DNA from: Flavobacterium magnum
Lineage (GTDB): Bacteria; Bacteroidota; Bacteroidia; Flavobacteriales; Flavobacteriaceae
Direction of reading: 5' to 3'
DNA length: 64,000 bases
NCBI RefSeq assembly: GCF_003055625.1
Contig: NZ_CP028811.1
Span: 2,728,001-2,792,000, forward strand
Part shown: positions 27,863 through 35,596 of the stretch, piece after piece
How the letters are laid out: every line of letters begins with the position of its first letter
How positions within the stretch are numbered: the stretch's first letter is position 1
Notes under the pieces: model-generated
Told to the model about the DNA's origin: nothing
Databases searched by the model: none
Seen by the model: the letters and a program-made list of their open reading frames with translations, nothing else
Program-made: the position numbers and the translations under genes

Positions 27863-29106
27863 ACCTGATCATCCGAAAAGCCACGATTATCGATCCTGAA
27901 AGTCCTTTTCATAAACAAACGGTGGACATTCAGATCAAACAAGGTATGATCAGCGCCATCGCGCACGAAATCGACGCCATCGACGCCGAAGAGCTGATCC
28001 TGGAAAACCTGCACATTTCCCGCGGCTGGTTTGACAGCAGCGTGTGTTTTGGCGAACCGGGGTTCGAGGAGCGGGAAACCATCGCAAACGGCCTGCACGT
28101 CGCCGGCAAAAGCGGATTCACCGGCATAGCGCTGCAACCCAACACCAGTCCGGTGGTTGACAACCAGGCGCAAATCAGTTTTGTTCTGTCGAAAGCAACC
28201 GGCGCCGCCACCGATATTTTCCCGATTGGCGCACTGACCAAGAACAGCGAAGGCAAAGACCTTGCAGAGCTTTTTGACATGACGAATGCAGGAGCAACCG
28301 CATTCGGGGATTATGGTAAAAGCCTTGACAACCCTAACCTGCTCAAGATCGCGCTACAGTATGCGCAGGATTTTAATGCCCTTCCGATAGTATTCAATCA
28401 GGACAGCAGCCTCAAAGGGAACGGTGTCGCACACGAAGGCATCGTATCGACAAGATTGGGACTGAAAGGGATTCCTGCATTAGCCGAGGAACTGCATGTC
28501 GCACGAAACCTTTATGTACTAGAATATACAGGCGGAAAAGTGCACTTCCCGACGATTTCCACAGCAGGGTCTGTGGCATTGATCCGCGAAGCGAAAGCGA
28601 AAGGGCTACAGGTGAGTTGCAGCGTGGCGGCACACCATCTGACGATGACCGATGAAAAGCTGGACGGGTTCGATACACGATTTAAAGTATCCCCGCCTCT
28701 CAGAAATGAAGAGCACCTTAAAGCATTGATTGAAGGTGTTTTGGATAACACAATCGACATGATAACTTCAGATCATAATCCAATCGATATCGAGCATAAA
28801 AAAATGGAATTTGACCTTGCCAAAAACGGCACCATCGGGTTGGAAAGTATTTTCGGGGCATTGATGACGGTGCTGCCCATGGAAGCGGTGGTAAGAAAAC
28901 TCACTTCAGGACGGCAATTCTTCGGGAAAGCGGCCGAACCCATCACGGAAGGCATTGCGCCCAATATCACGCTGTTCAATCCCGAAGGCAATTGGACGTT
29001 CAGCAAAGAATATATCTTGTCCAAATCAAGGAACAGCGCCTTTCTGGGGATGCCCATGAAAGGCAGGGTATACGGAGCCATCAACAACGGAAAATTAGTA
29101 ATATGA
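27859..29106 (+). CDS. Dihydroorotase-like protein lacking metal ligands (pseudo-dihydroorotase)
   Basis: This 415-residue amidohydrolase-fold protein is homologous to class I dihydroorotase: FDSSVCFGEPGFEERETI, ALQPNTSPVVDN, GNGVAHEG, STAGSVALIREAKAKG, CSVAAHHLTMTDE, KVSPPLRNEEH, TSDHNPI. The residues that bind zinc are replaced. The DxHxHxR motif is DSSVCFG (Ser61, Cys63, Gly65). The ligand His of the H-x-E-D segment is Asn180, and the His before ST is Thr232. Asp305 is kept. Activity as a dihydroorotase is therefore unlikely. Known metal-less homologues (PyrC' in Pseudomonas) serve as structural partners of aspartate transcarbamoylase. Flanking genes are membrane proteins, not pyrimidine genes. 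Confidence 0.9.
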   Translation: MNLIIRKATIIDPESPFHKQTVDIQIKQGMISAIAHEIDAIDAEELILENLHISRGWFDSSVCFGEPGFEERETIANGLHVAGKSGFTGIALQPNTSPVVDNQAQISFVLSKATGAATDIFPIGALTKNSEGKDLAELFDMTNAGATAFGDYGKSLDNPNLLKIALQYAQDFNALPIVFNQDSSLKGNGVAHEGIVSTRLGLKGIPALAEELHVARNLYVLEYTGGKVHFPTISTAGSVALIREAKAKGLQVSCSVAAHHLTMTDEKLDGFDTRFKVSPPLRNEEHLKALIEGVLDNTIDMITSDHNPIDIEHKKMEFDLAKNGTIGLESIFGALMTVLPMEAVVRKLTSGRQFFGKAAEPITEGIAPNITLFNPEGNWTFSKEYILSKSRNSAFLGMPMKGRVYGAINNGKLVI

Positions 29107-29435
29107 TTGATCAGGAAACCATCGATAAGGGCAAAACAGCCGCCATCACCAGTTATATCATGATTATCGGCGTCGTGATCGCGATGTCAATGAACGCGGA
29201 GGATAAAAACAGGTTTGCGTCGTTCCACATCCGCCAGGCTTTGGGATTGTCGCTGACATTCATTTCGCTCGGACTCATCATCAGCAACTTCGACAATATG
29301 ATGATTGCCATGTCGATGTGGGTTTTCATTTCCATCCTCTGGGTGTACTCCATTTTCAGCGCCATCCGGGGTGATATGAGGCCCGTGCCGCTACTCGGGC
29401 AATTTTTCCAAAACGCATTCAAAACCATTTCATGA
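29103..29435 (+). CDS. DUF4870/Tic20-like membrane protein
   Basis: This is a 110-residue protein. The start at 29103 overlaps the upstream stop (ATGA). It has the FASFHIRQALGLSLTF motif of the DUF4870/Tic20-like family and three membrane segments (AAITSYIMIIGVVIAMS, LGLSLTFISLGLIIS, MMIAMSMWVFISILWVYSIF). It is likely an inner-membrane protein of unknown role. It is the third of four translationally overlapping genes. Confidence 0.8.
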   Translation: MIDQETIDKGKTAAITSYIMIIGVVIAMSMNAEDKNRFASFHIRQALGLSLTFISLGLIISNFDNMMIAMSMWVFISILWVYSIFSAIRGDMRPVPLLGQFFQNAFKTIS

Positions 29436-30076
29436 ATTCATTGCACTACGTCGTACGCGAACCCAAAACGGTAAAAGAAAAAAATCCGCTGCTGCTGCTG
29501 ATCCACGGTTACGGGAGCAACGAAGAAGATTTGTTTTCATTTGCGGCGGAGCTTCCCGAATCCTATTATGTCATTTCGGTGCGCGCGCCTTATGATTTGA
29601 TGTATGGCAGTTACGCTTGGTATGCGATTAACTTTGATGCGGACCAGAACAAATTTTCTGATTATGCGCAGGCAAGGCAGTCCAGGGATTTACTGGTCGC
29701 ATTTATTGACAAAGTAAAATCGGAATACCCGATAGATGAAAACGAAGTTACGCTGATCGGCTTTAGCCAGGGCTCCATTTTGAGCTATGCCGTGGCGTTG
29801 TCCTATCCCGAAAAAATCAAACGCGTGGGGGCATTAAGCGGTTACCTGAGTACGGAAATGCTGGCTGATGATTACAGTCGAAATGATTTCACCGGACTCA
29901 GCATGTTTATCTCACACGGCACCGCCGACCAGGTGATACCGGTCGAATGGGCCAGGAAGGCACCCGTCATCCTGACTGAACTCGGCGTGAGAAACGTATA
30001 CCATGAATACCCGATTGGCCACGGCGTGTCGCCTAAGAATTTTTACGATTTACGGGATTGGCTGACGTCGACCTGA
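29432..30076 (+). CDS. Alpha/beta hydrolase, phospholipase/carboxylesterase family
   Basis: This 214-residue cytosolic esterase of the YpfH/acyl-protein-thioesterase-like group has an oxyanion region LLLIHGYGSNEEDLF, the nucleophile in LIGFSQGSILSY, the Asp in FISHGTADQVIPVE, and the His in YPIGHGVSPKN. Substrates may be short acyl esters or thioesters. It overlaps the membrane protein gene by 4 nt (ATGA), ending the BatA-type operon. No terminator is visible after it; the next gene is convergent. Confidence 0.88.
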   Translation: MNSLHYVVREPKTVKEKNPLLLLIHGYGSNEEDLFSFAAELPESYYVISVRAPYDLMYGSYAWYAINFDADQNKFSDYAQARQSRDLLVAFIDKVKSEYPIDENEVTLIGFSQGSILSYAVALSYPEKIKRVGALSGYLSTEMLADDYSRNDFTGLSMFISHGTADQVIPVEWARKAPVILTELGVRNVYHEYPIGHGVSPKNFYDLRDWLTST

Positions 30077-30102
30077 GTAGCGTCTCCGTTTGATTCGTAA
30101 GC

Positions 30103-30606
30103 TTATTGTTTCGGATAAATCAAAGTCTCCGCCGTCTCAAAATCAACCGACCTGTCATCATTGATAAAGTATTTTAGGATCACCTCACCCCAGATATCGG
30201 TATTGTTGAAATCGGCTATGATCCAGCGGTGGTTGATCACCTTGACATGGTTGATGATGAATTTCTTGCCATCAATCATATCAAAACCCACGTACTTATT
30301 GCCTTTCGGGTCGTCGTTGTACCCCACCAGCTTCTCTTTTACGTATGGAATCAGTTTCTGGTAATCCACAAACTCCCCGCCCGCCGTTTTCTCAAAGTAG
30401 TCCTGTGCCTGCTGGTTGGTTTCGTATGAAAAGTACTCGGCTTCCGACAATTTATTTTTGAGCATTGATACGCTGTCAGAAAGTACTTTCGTTGTTTTGG
30501 CCAATTCTTCCCTTTGAAAGCTATTTTCCTTGCTGTAGTACATGTAAGTGAAAATATTGACTAAAAGTGCCAGGATAAAAAGGTAAAGGAACAAGGATTT
30601 TTTCAT
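30103..30606 (-). CDS. Membrane-anchored protein, unknown function
   Basis: This 167-residue protein has one N-terminal membrane segment (LFLYLFILALLVNIFTYMYY), then a coiled-coil stretch (REELAKTTKVLSDSVSMLKNKLSEAE), then a compact domain rich in aromatic and Asp residues (KYVGFDMIDGKKFIINHVKV, HRWIIADFNNTDIWGEVILKYF). I do not recognise a named family. It starts one nucleotide after the stop of the MBL hydrolase gene (TAACATG), so the two are co-translated. Confidence 0.75.
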   Translation of the reverse strand: MKKSLFLYLFILALLVNIFTYMYYSKENSFQREELAKTTKVLSDSVSMLKNKLSEAEYFSYETNQQAQDYFEKTAGGEFVDYQKLIPYVKEKLVGYNDDPKGNKYVGFDMIDGKKFIINHVKVINHRWIIADFNNTDIWGEVILKYFINDDRSVDFETAETLIYPKQ

Positions 30607-30607
30607 G

Positions 30608-31369
30608 TTAAATATTGATTTCTAAATTGTCGTATGCTAGAAAAACGTTCTTAGGCAAAGTCTGCTGCACCGCTTCATGAAAACCAAAAACGTGGCTGAT
30701 GTGCGTCAGGTAGGTTTTACCCGGATTAATCGCCCGGATAAAGTCAAGCGCCTCCTGCAAATTAAAATGTGTATCGTGTGGTTCAATCCGCAGCGCATTG
30801 ATAACTAAAACGCGCAGCCCGGAAAGTTTCGCAAGTTCTTCGGGCGCAATGGTCTTGACGTCGGTCAGGTAGGCAAAATCATCGATGCGGTAGCCAAAAA
30901 CCTGCAGCGTGCCATGGTGCGCGTTAATCGGGACAATCTGCTTTTTTCCGAAAATAAACGGCGCATCGGTCACCTCATGCACGTCAACTGACGGCGCGCC
31001 CGGATATTTGTTCTCCGTCTCAAAAATATAATCATACCTTTTCTTCAGGTTCTCGAGCACCCGGACGTGCGCGTACAGCGGAATGGGGCCCTGCCTGAAG
31101 TTAAAAGGCCGGATGTCGTCGAGTCCCGCAGTATGGTCAGCATGTTCATGCGTAAAGAAAATGGCATCCACGCGTGAGCAGCCTGAATGCAGCATCTGCT
31201 GACGAAAATCCGGGCCGCAGTCGATTACGAGCGAAGTATCTTCCCAGGAAATCCAAACCGACACACGAAGGCGTTTGTCCTTAGGATCAACACTATGGCA
31301 TACAGGGTGGCTGCTCCCGATCACGGGGATGCCCTGCGAGGTGCCTGTGCCTAAAAAATATACTTTCAA
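30608..31369 (-). CDS. MBL-fold metallohydrolase (PhnP-like)
   Basis: This is a 253-residue metallo-beta-lactamase-fold phosphodiesterase-type hydrolase. It has the signature FTHEHADHTAGLDDIRPF (HxHxDH), an N-terminal KVYFLGTGTSQGIPVIG strand, VIDCGPDFRQQM, and C-terminal Asp and His ligands (YLTDVKT, YLTHISHVFG). The start is TTG at 31369: the longer TTG start at 31399 would place the exact -7 box TATTTTTG (31393-31386) inside the gene. Family members act on cyclic phosphates or nucleases' products; the substrate is unknown here. Confidence 0.88.
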   Translation of the reverse strand: MKVYFLGTGTSQGIPVIGSSHPVCHSVDPKDKRLRVSVWISWEDTSLVIDCGPDFRQQMLHSGCSRVDAIFFTHEHADHTAGLDDIRPFNFRQGPIPLYAHVRVLENLKKRYDYIFETENKYPGAPSVDVHEVTDAPFIFGKKQIVPINAHHGTLQVFGYRIDDFAYLTDVKTIAPEELAKLSGLRVLVINALRIEPHDTHFNLQEALDFIRAINPGKTYLTHISHVFGFHEAVQQTLPKNVFLAYDNLEINI

Positions 31370-31385
31370 CCGAGTTAAATTTTCA

Positions 31386-31393
31386 CAAAAATA
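31386..31393 (-). promoter_or_regulatory. -7 box for the MBL hydrolase gene
   Basis: The minus strand reads TATTTTTG exactly. Transcription would begin near 31380, about 10 nt before the TTG start at 31369. It faces the promoter at 31406-31434 back to back. Confidence 0.6.
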
Positions 31394-31405
31394 AAACAAT
31401 TATCT

Positions 31406-31434
31406 TTTGTAAAAGCCCCGTTTTGTTAACTTTG
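31406..31434 (+). promoter_or_regulatory. Promoter of the 486-aa unknown gene
   Basis: TTTG (31406-31409), 17 nt spacer, TAACTTTG (31427-31434): an exact consensus promoter, 23 nt before the ATG at 31458. Confidence 0.8.
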
Positions 31435-31457
31435 TAAAGTATTATAGTGATTGAAAA

Positions 31458-32918
31458 ATGGATATTGAAATAAAATTGAAGGGTGACCGTGTCATCGAAC
31501 AAATTCCTTCTACAAAAGACAAAGCACTGCGCATCAACCTGAATGAAAACATTTACGGGACATTTGCGGAAATCGGTGCCGGACAGGAAACGGTGCGTCA
31601 CTTTTTCAGATCCGGCGGTTCTTCAGGAACGATTGCCAAAGCCATGTCAGCTTACGACAAGGATTTCAGCGATGCCATTTACGGCGTAGAGGACGATGGG
31701 CGTTACGTAACCGAAAGCAGGCTGAAGAAGATGCTTTCCCATGAGGTAAGCCTGATTGAAAAGCGCCTGAGCCGGGAAAAACATCCAAACAAATTGTTTT
31801 TTAGTTATGCCAATACTGTCGCGACTATTGACTTTGCCAAGCAATTCAAGGGGCACGGCTGGGTTGGGATCCGCTACCAGATCGAACCTGATGAAGACTA
31901 CAATGAAATCATCATCCACATCCGTTTTAAGGAAACCGACGCCCGACTGCAGCAGGAGACGCTGGGAATCCTCGGTGTGAACCTGATTTATGGGGCGTTT
32001 TACAAATACAACGACCCGAAGAGATTACTGCGGTATTTGTACGACCACCTTGACAAGGACCAATTGGAAATCGACACAATCAATTTTTCCGGACCGCGTT
32101 TTGCCAATATCGACAACCGCCTGATGAGCCTCCAACTCGTCAAGAACGGTATGACCGACGCTGTGATGTTCGATCCCGATGGAAACAACATCCTTCCCGC
32201 GGCCATCCTATACAAGAAAAATATCCTTGCGCTGCGTGGCAGTTTCAGGCCCGTCACCAAAGTAAACATGGACATGTATGAGAAATCATATAAAATGTTT
32301 CTTGAGGAGAATAAGGTGGAGAAAGAAAATACGTTGGTGGTGTTTGAAATCACGCTTTCGAACCTGCGATCTGACGGGGAAATCGACGAAAGGGATTTCA
32401 TGGATCGTGCTGAACTGTTGTGTTCATTGGGCCAGACTGTGATGATATCCAATTTTCAGGAGTATTATAAAGTGGTCGAATATTTCTCAAATTATACCAA
32501 AGCCCGTATGGGACTGGCAATGGGCGTGAACAACCTGGTCGATATCTTTGATGAGAAATACTACCGACACCTCAGTGGCGGTATTCTCGAAGCATTCGGG
32601 AAATTATTCTATCGTGACCTCAAGGTGTTCTTATACCCGATGCTTGGTGATGGCGGAGAAATCATCAATTCGGAAAACCTCAAAGTACACCCAAGGATGA
32701 AGGAATTGTATAAATTCTTTAAATTCAACGGAAAAGTGGTTGACATCGACGACTTCGATCCCCATACCCTTGAAGTGTTTTCACGCGAAGTGCTTAAAAT
32801 GATTGTGAACGGGAAAAGAGGCTGGGAAGGTATGCTCCCGAGCGGTATTGCCGAGTTGATCAAGCAGCACCAGCTTTTCGGGTATGACCCAAACAAAGTG
32901 CTTGAAGAAAGTAAATAA
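31458..32918 (+). CDS. Conserved-looking cytosolic protein of unknown function
   Basis: This is a 486-residue protein without signal peptide or membrane segment. It begins MDIEIKLKGDRVIEQIPSTK, with a glycine-rich segment EIGAGQETVRHFFRSGGSSG near residues 35-55 and a VGIRYQIEPDEDYNEIIIHI strand pattern. The second half is well folded and Asp/Phe rich (NFSGPRFANIDNRLMSLQLV, FSNYTKARMGLAMGVNNL). Related proteins in Bacteroidota are sometimes labelled nicotinate-nucleotide adenylyltransferase, but the HxGH and ISSTxxR motifs of that family are absent. A perfect promoter and a strong terminator frame it as a single-gene unit. Confidence 0.8.
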   Translation: MDIEIKLKGDRVIEQIPSTKDKALRINLNENIYGTFAEIGAGQETVRHFFRSGGSSGTIAKAMSAYDKDFSDAIYGVEDDGRYVTESRLKKMLSHEVSLIEKRLSREKHPNKLFFSYANTVATIDFAKQFKGHGWVGIRYQIEPDEDYNEIIIHIRFKETDARLQQETLGILGVNLIYGAFYKYNDPKRLLRYLYDHLDKDQLEIDTINFSGPRFANIDNRLMSLQLVKNGMTDAVMFDPDGNNILPAAILYKKNILALRGSFRPVTKVNMDMYEKSYKMFLEENKVEKENTLVVFEITLSNLRSDGEIDERDFMDRAELLCSLGQTVMISNFQEYYKVVEYFSNYTKARMGLAMGVNNLVDIFDEKYYRHLSGGILEAFGKLFYRDLKVFLYPMLGDGGEIINSENLKVHPRMKELYKFFKFNGKVVDIDDFDPHTLEVFSREVLKMIVNGKRGWEGMLPSGIAELIKQHQLFGYDPNKVLEESK

Positions 32919-32955
32919 TGCGAAATAAACCCGTTATGGGGTATCGCCAGAAAAC

Positions 32956-32985
32956 AAAGCCGGAGAATCACACTCCGGCTTTTAT
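32956..32985 (+). terminator. Bidirectional terminator
   Basis: AAAGCCGGAG (32956-32965) pairs with CTCCGGCTTT (32973-32982) across 7 nt, flanked by T and A runs. It can end both the 486-aa gene (plus) and bcp (minus). Confidence 0.85.
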
Positions 32986-33019
32986 ATTTACTATACACCG
33001 CTAACGGATTTGCCGTCGG

Positions 33020-33472
33020 CTATTTCAAAATCTGCCCGGCATGCTCCTTACTTTTCACATCGGTGATCACTTCGTCAATCATCCCGTTTTCATCAATAAC
33101 AAATGTCGTGCGATGCAGCCCGTCGAACAGGCGCCCCATAAATTTCTTTGGTCCCCAAACGCCGAACGCGTTAATCATCGATTTGTCTTCATCGGCAATC
33201 AATGCGTAAGGCAGGTCGTATTTGGTCCTGAATTTCGATTGCTTTTTCACCGAGTCGGGACTCACACCGATTACCTCGTAGCCTTTCGCCAAAAACATCT
33301 GGTAGTTGTCGCGAAGATTACACGCTTCTTTGGTACACGTCGGCGTGTCCGCTGCAGGATAAAAGAAAATTACAAGCTTCTTTCCCTTATAATCTGACAG
33401 GGAACGCGTGTTGCCATCCTGGTCGATTCCTGAAAAATCCGGCGCCTTCTGGCCTTTTTGTAAAGTTGTCAT
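33020..33472 (-). CDS. bcp: Thioredoxin-dependent thiol peroxidase (Bcp/PrxQ type)
   Basis: This 150-residue peroxiredoxin reduces hydrogen and alkyl peroxides in the cytosol. It begins LQKGQKAPDFSGIDQDGNTR, with the peroxidatic Cys in PAADTPTCTKEACNLRD and the resolving Cys five residues later, as in the BCP alpha-2 type. VIGVSPDSVKKQSKF and TTFVIDENG complete the fold. Length is normal. Confidence 0.95.
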   Translation of the reverse strand: MTTLQKGQKAPDFSGIDQDGNTRSLSDYKGKKLVIFFYPAADTPTCTKEACNLRDNYQMFLAKGYEVIGVSPDSVKKQSKFRTKYDLPYALIADEDKSMINAFGVWGPKKFMGRLFDGLHRTTFVIDENGMIDEVITDVKSKEHAGQILK

Positions 33473-33599
33473 GTTTATTTTTTGTTTTACTCCGCGTCGT
33501 CTTTTTCATTTTGCGGCACTTTGGTTAAGTTTGACGCCCTAAAGTTAGTGACACTTTACTGGAAACCCGTAACTTTAAACCCTAAACTTTAATCCTGCA

Positions 33600-34262
33600 A
33601 TGACACAAGCCCAAAAAGCCCGGTTCGTTATGGAGAAACTCGATGAGCTTTATCCGAACATTCCGATTCCGCTTGATCATAAAGACGCCTATACGTTGTT
33701 GATTGCAGTATTGCTTTCAGCGCAATGTACCGATGTCCGTGTCAACCAGATCACACCGATATTGTTTGCGAAAGCAGACAATCCCTATGATATGGTGAAA
33801 ATGTCGGTGGATGAGATTAAGGAAATTATCCGTCCCTGCGGATTGTCACCCATGAAATCCAAAGGCATTCACGGCCTATCGGAAATCCTGATTGAAAAAT
33901 ATGACGGGCAGGTGCCGCAAAGCTTTGAGGCCCTGGAATCGTTGCCCGCAGTAGGTCATAAAACCGCCAGCGTCGTGATGTCTCAGGCCTTTGACGTTCC
34001 GGCTTTTCCGGTTGACACGCACATCCACCGATTGATGTACCGGTGGGGTCTGTCGGACGGAAAAAATGTGGTACAGACAGAAAAAGATGCGAAGAAACTA
34101 TTTCCGGAAAGCGCCTGGAACAGGCTTCACCTGCAGATGATATGGTATGGGAGGGAATATTCGCCTGCGCGTGGATGGCATCTTGAAAAAGATGTGATCA
34201 CAAACACGATCGGAAGCAGGAAAATGCTGAAAATGCTGACTGAAAAACCAAAAAAGATTTAG
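33600..34262 (+). CDS. nth: Endonuclease III-like DNA glycosylase without the iron-sulfur cysteines
   Basis: This 220-residue HhH-GPD glycosylase removes oxidised pyrimidines and cuts abasic sites. The hairpin-helix-hairpin LPAVGHKTASVV with catalytic Lys121 and the catalytic Asp139 in PVDTHIHRLMYRW are intact; AYTLLIAVLLSAQCTD is typical. The C-terminus, where E. coli Nth has C-x6-C-x2-C-x5-C for a [4Fe-4S] cluster, reads YGREYSPARGW and then a Lys-rich tail with no cysteine. Only two Cys (43 and 80) exist in the whole protein, so no cluster can form as in E. coli. Confidence 0.92.
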   Translation: MTQAQKARFVMEKLDELYPNIPIPLDHKDAYTLLIAVLLSAQCTDVRVNQITPILFAKADNPYDMVKMSVDEIKEIIRPCGLSPMKSKGIHGLSEILIEKYDGQVPQSFEALESLPAVGHKTASVVMSQAFDVPAFPVDTHIHRLMYRWGLSDGKNVVQTEKDAKKLFPESAWNRLHLQMIWYGREYSPARGWHLEKDVITNTIGSRKMLKMLTEKPKKI

Positions 34263-34263
34263 T

Positions 34264-34434
34264 TTAAGTCCGCCACTCTTTACCATCGATGTCGTCGAAA
34301 CCTATGACACCCTGGTTAATATCGTAATATAACTTATTTACTTTCCGGGGATAATTCCCTTCAAGGTCGGCCGCAGCCTGCGGAGACCATGACAAAAACA
34401 AACATGCAAAAAATAGGAAGAATGATTTTCTGAC
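34264..34434 (-). pseudogene. Small secreted-protein reading frame without a normal start codon
   Basis: From GTC at 34434 to TAA at 34264 the frame reads VRKSFFLFFACLFLSWSP, a perfect signal-peptide pattern, then about 38 residues ending GFDDIDGKEWRT. The position expected for the start is GTC (GTG or ATG would fit), and no ATG, GTG or TTG lies upstream in frame before the terminator at 34459-34489. It could be a decayed gene, use a rare start, or be a chance frame. It converges with nth, whose stop lies 1 nt away. Confidence 0.35.
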
Positions 34435-34458
34435 AGCCCTGAATTTGGTTAATGTAAA

Positions 34459-34489
34459 AATCCCGCCCGGTCAGAGACGGGGCGGGATT
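34459..34489 (-). terminator. Terminator after the 47-aa gene
   Basis: The 10-bp stem AATCCCGCCC (34489-34480 on the minus strand) with GGGCGGGATT (34468-34459) has an 11-nt loop and is followed by TTT. It lies 6 nt after the small gene stop. Confidence 0.88.
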
Positions 34490-34494
34490 CCTGA

Positions 34495-34638
34495 TCAATT
34501 AGCAATATTCTCGATCTTTAATTTACCTACTTTGATATAGCTTAACGCTTTCGAATAATTCAATAAAAAGGAAACTGTTTCTTTTTTAGGTTGCATTTTA
34601 GGAGTTGCTAGTGTTTTCTTAGAGTAAATTTTCGCCAT
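34495..34638 (-). CDS. 47-residue basic protein after the ECF sigma gene
   Basis: ATG at 34638 to TGA at 34495 encodes 47 residues starting MAKIYSKKTLATPKMQPKKE, followed by SFLLNYSKALSYIKVGKLKI and ending ENIAN. It is Lys-rich, without cysteine, signal peptide or membrane segment; the second half can form an amphipathic helix. It starts 49 nt after the sigma gene stop and ends 6 nt before a strong terminator, which argues that it is a real last gene of that transcript. I do not recognise a named family. It is short enough to be missed by standard ORF cut-offs. Confidence 0.7.
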   Translation of the reverse strand: MAKIYSKKTLATPKMQPKKETVSFLLNYSKALSYIKVGKLKIENIAN

Positions 34639-34687
34639 AATGGAATTGTTTTGTTTCCATAACAACGCAGCAATTTTACCCTTAGTA

Positions 34688-35272
34688 TTAGTTCGTTAAA
34701 ATTATTTTATTTTTGTCAATAATCTTACGAAGGTTCATCAGCGCATACCTCATGCGACCCAAGGCCGTGTTGATGCTCACGCCGGTCAGGTCCGCTATTT
34801 CCTTAAAGCTCATATCCTGATAAATCCGCATCAGCAACACTTCGCGCTGGTCGTCAGGCAATTCCATGATGAGTTTCTGCAAATCTTTTTCAATCTGGTT
34901 TGTAATCATCCTGGCCTCGATATTCGGCTCGTTGTCTGACATGTAAGAGAAGACAGAATATTCCTCAGTGTCCCTCGACATCGGCATTTTTTTATTCCTC
35001 CTGAAATGGTCCACAATGAGGTTGTGCGCGATACGCATCACCCAGGGCAGGAATTTACCTTCTTCGTTATATGCATTGGATTTTAAAGTCTTGATAACCT
35101 TAATAAAAGTGTCCTGGAAAATATCATCGGCGATATCCCTGTCAGAAACTTTGGAATAGATAAATCCGTAGATTTTTGATTGGTGTCTCTTAATTAATGT
35201 AGCCAAAGCATTTTCGTCACCTGCTACATAGCTCTTTAATAATAAAGCGTCCGGGGTTTGAACATTAGCCAT
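34688..35272 (-). CDS. RNA polymerase ECF-type sigma-70 factor
   Basis: This 194-residue protein has sigma region 2 (KIYGFIYSKVSDRDIADDIF, FLPWVMRIAHNLIVDHFRRN) and region 4 (ELPDDQREVLLMRIYQDMSF, KEIADLTGVSINTALGRMRY). A short linker (MSRDTEEYSVFSYMSDNEPN) joins them. No anti-sigma gene is adjacent; the only companion is the 47-aa gene downstream. This is the common stand-alone SigW-like ECF of Flavobacteriaceae. Targets cannot be inferred from the window. Confidence 0.92.
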   Translation of the reverse strand: MANVQTPDALLLKSYVAGDENALATLIKRHQSKIYGFIYSKVSDRDIADDIFQDTFIKVIKTLKSNAYNEEGKFLPWVMRIAHNLIVDHFRRNKKMPMSRDTEEYSVFSYMSDNEPNIEARMITNQIEKDLQKLIMELPDDQREVLLMRIYQDMSFKEIADLTGVSINTALGRMRYALMNLRKIIDKNKIILTN

Positions 35273-35542
35273 AAAATTAACTTTTTAGTTTTTGATTGAA
35301 AATTGAAAGTGGTGTTCTAAAAAGTAATTTTCTGTATAGGCCTTTTTGTTTAAGAGATTTGATTACAATCCAAATGTTGCGTAAAAAAAAATTAAATTCC
35401 AAACACTACATCAAAATTTAACACTTTTCCTGCCAAATAATAAAAAGTGCTTTCATATTGCTTAAGAAATGTCAGTTTAATCGGAAAATTGTAATCTTAA
35501 ACATCATAAAGCCGTGCGGCGGTTATAATTTGAAATCAAGGT
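35273..35542. other. AT-rich divergent intergenic region
   Basis: About 270 nt between the sigma gene and the uvrA promoter. It is A/T-rich with several homopolymer runs. I find no ORF, no stable hairpin and no exact TAnnTTTG box for the sigma gene; a TAGTGTTTG sequence on the minus strand near 35420 has one extra spacer base. The sigma promoter is presumably here but not identified. Confidence 0.4.
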
Positions 35543-35576
35543 TTTGCAGTAGTTCGTGCCATTATGATTACCTTTG
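35543..35576 (+). promoter_or_regulatory. uvrA promoter
   Basis: TTTG (35543-35546), 22 nt spacer, TACCTTTG (35569-35576). The expected start of transcription is near 35582, which lies after the longest ORF start (35564) and supports the ATG at 35597. Confidence 0.75.
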
Positions 35577-35596
35577 TAAAAATTGCTTTTTACCCC

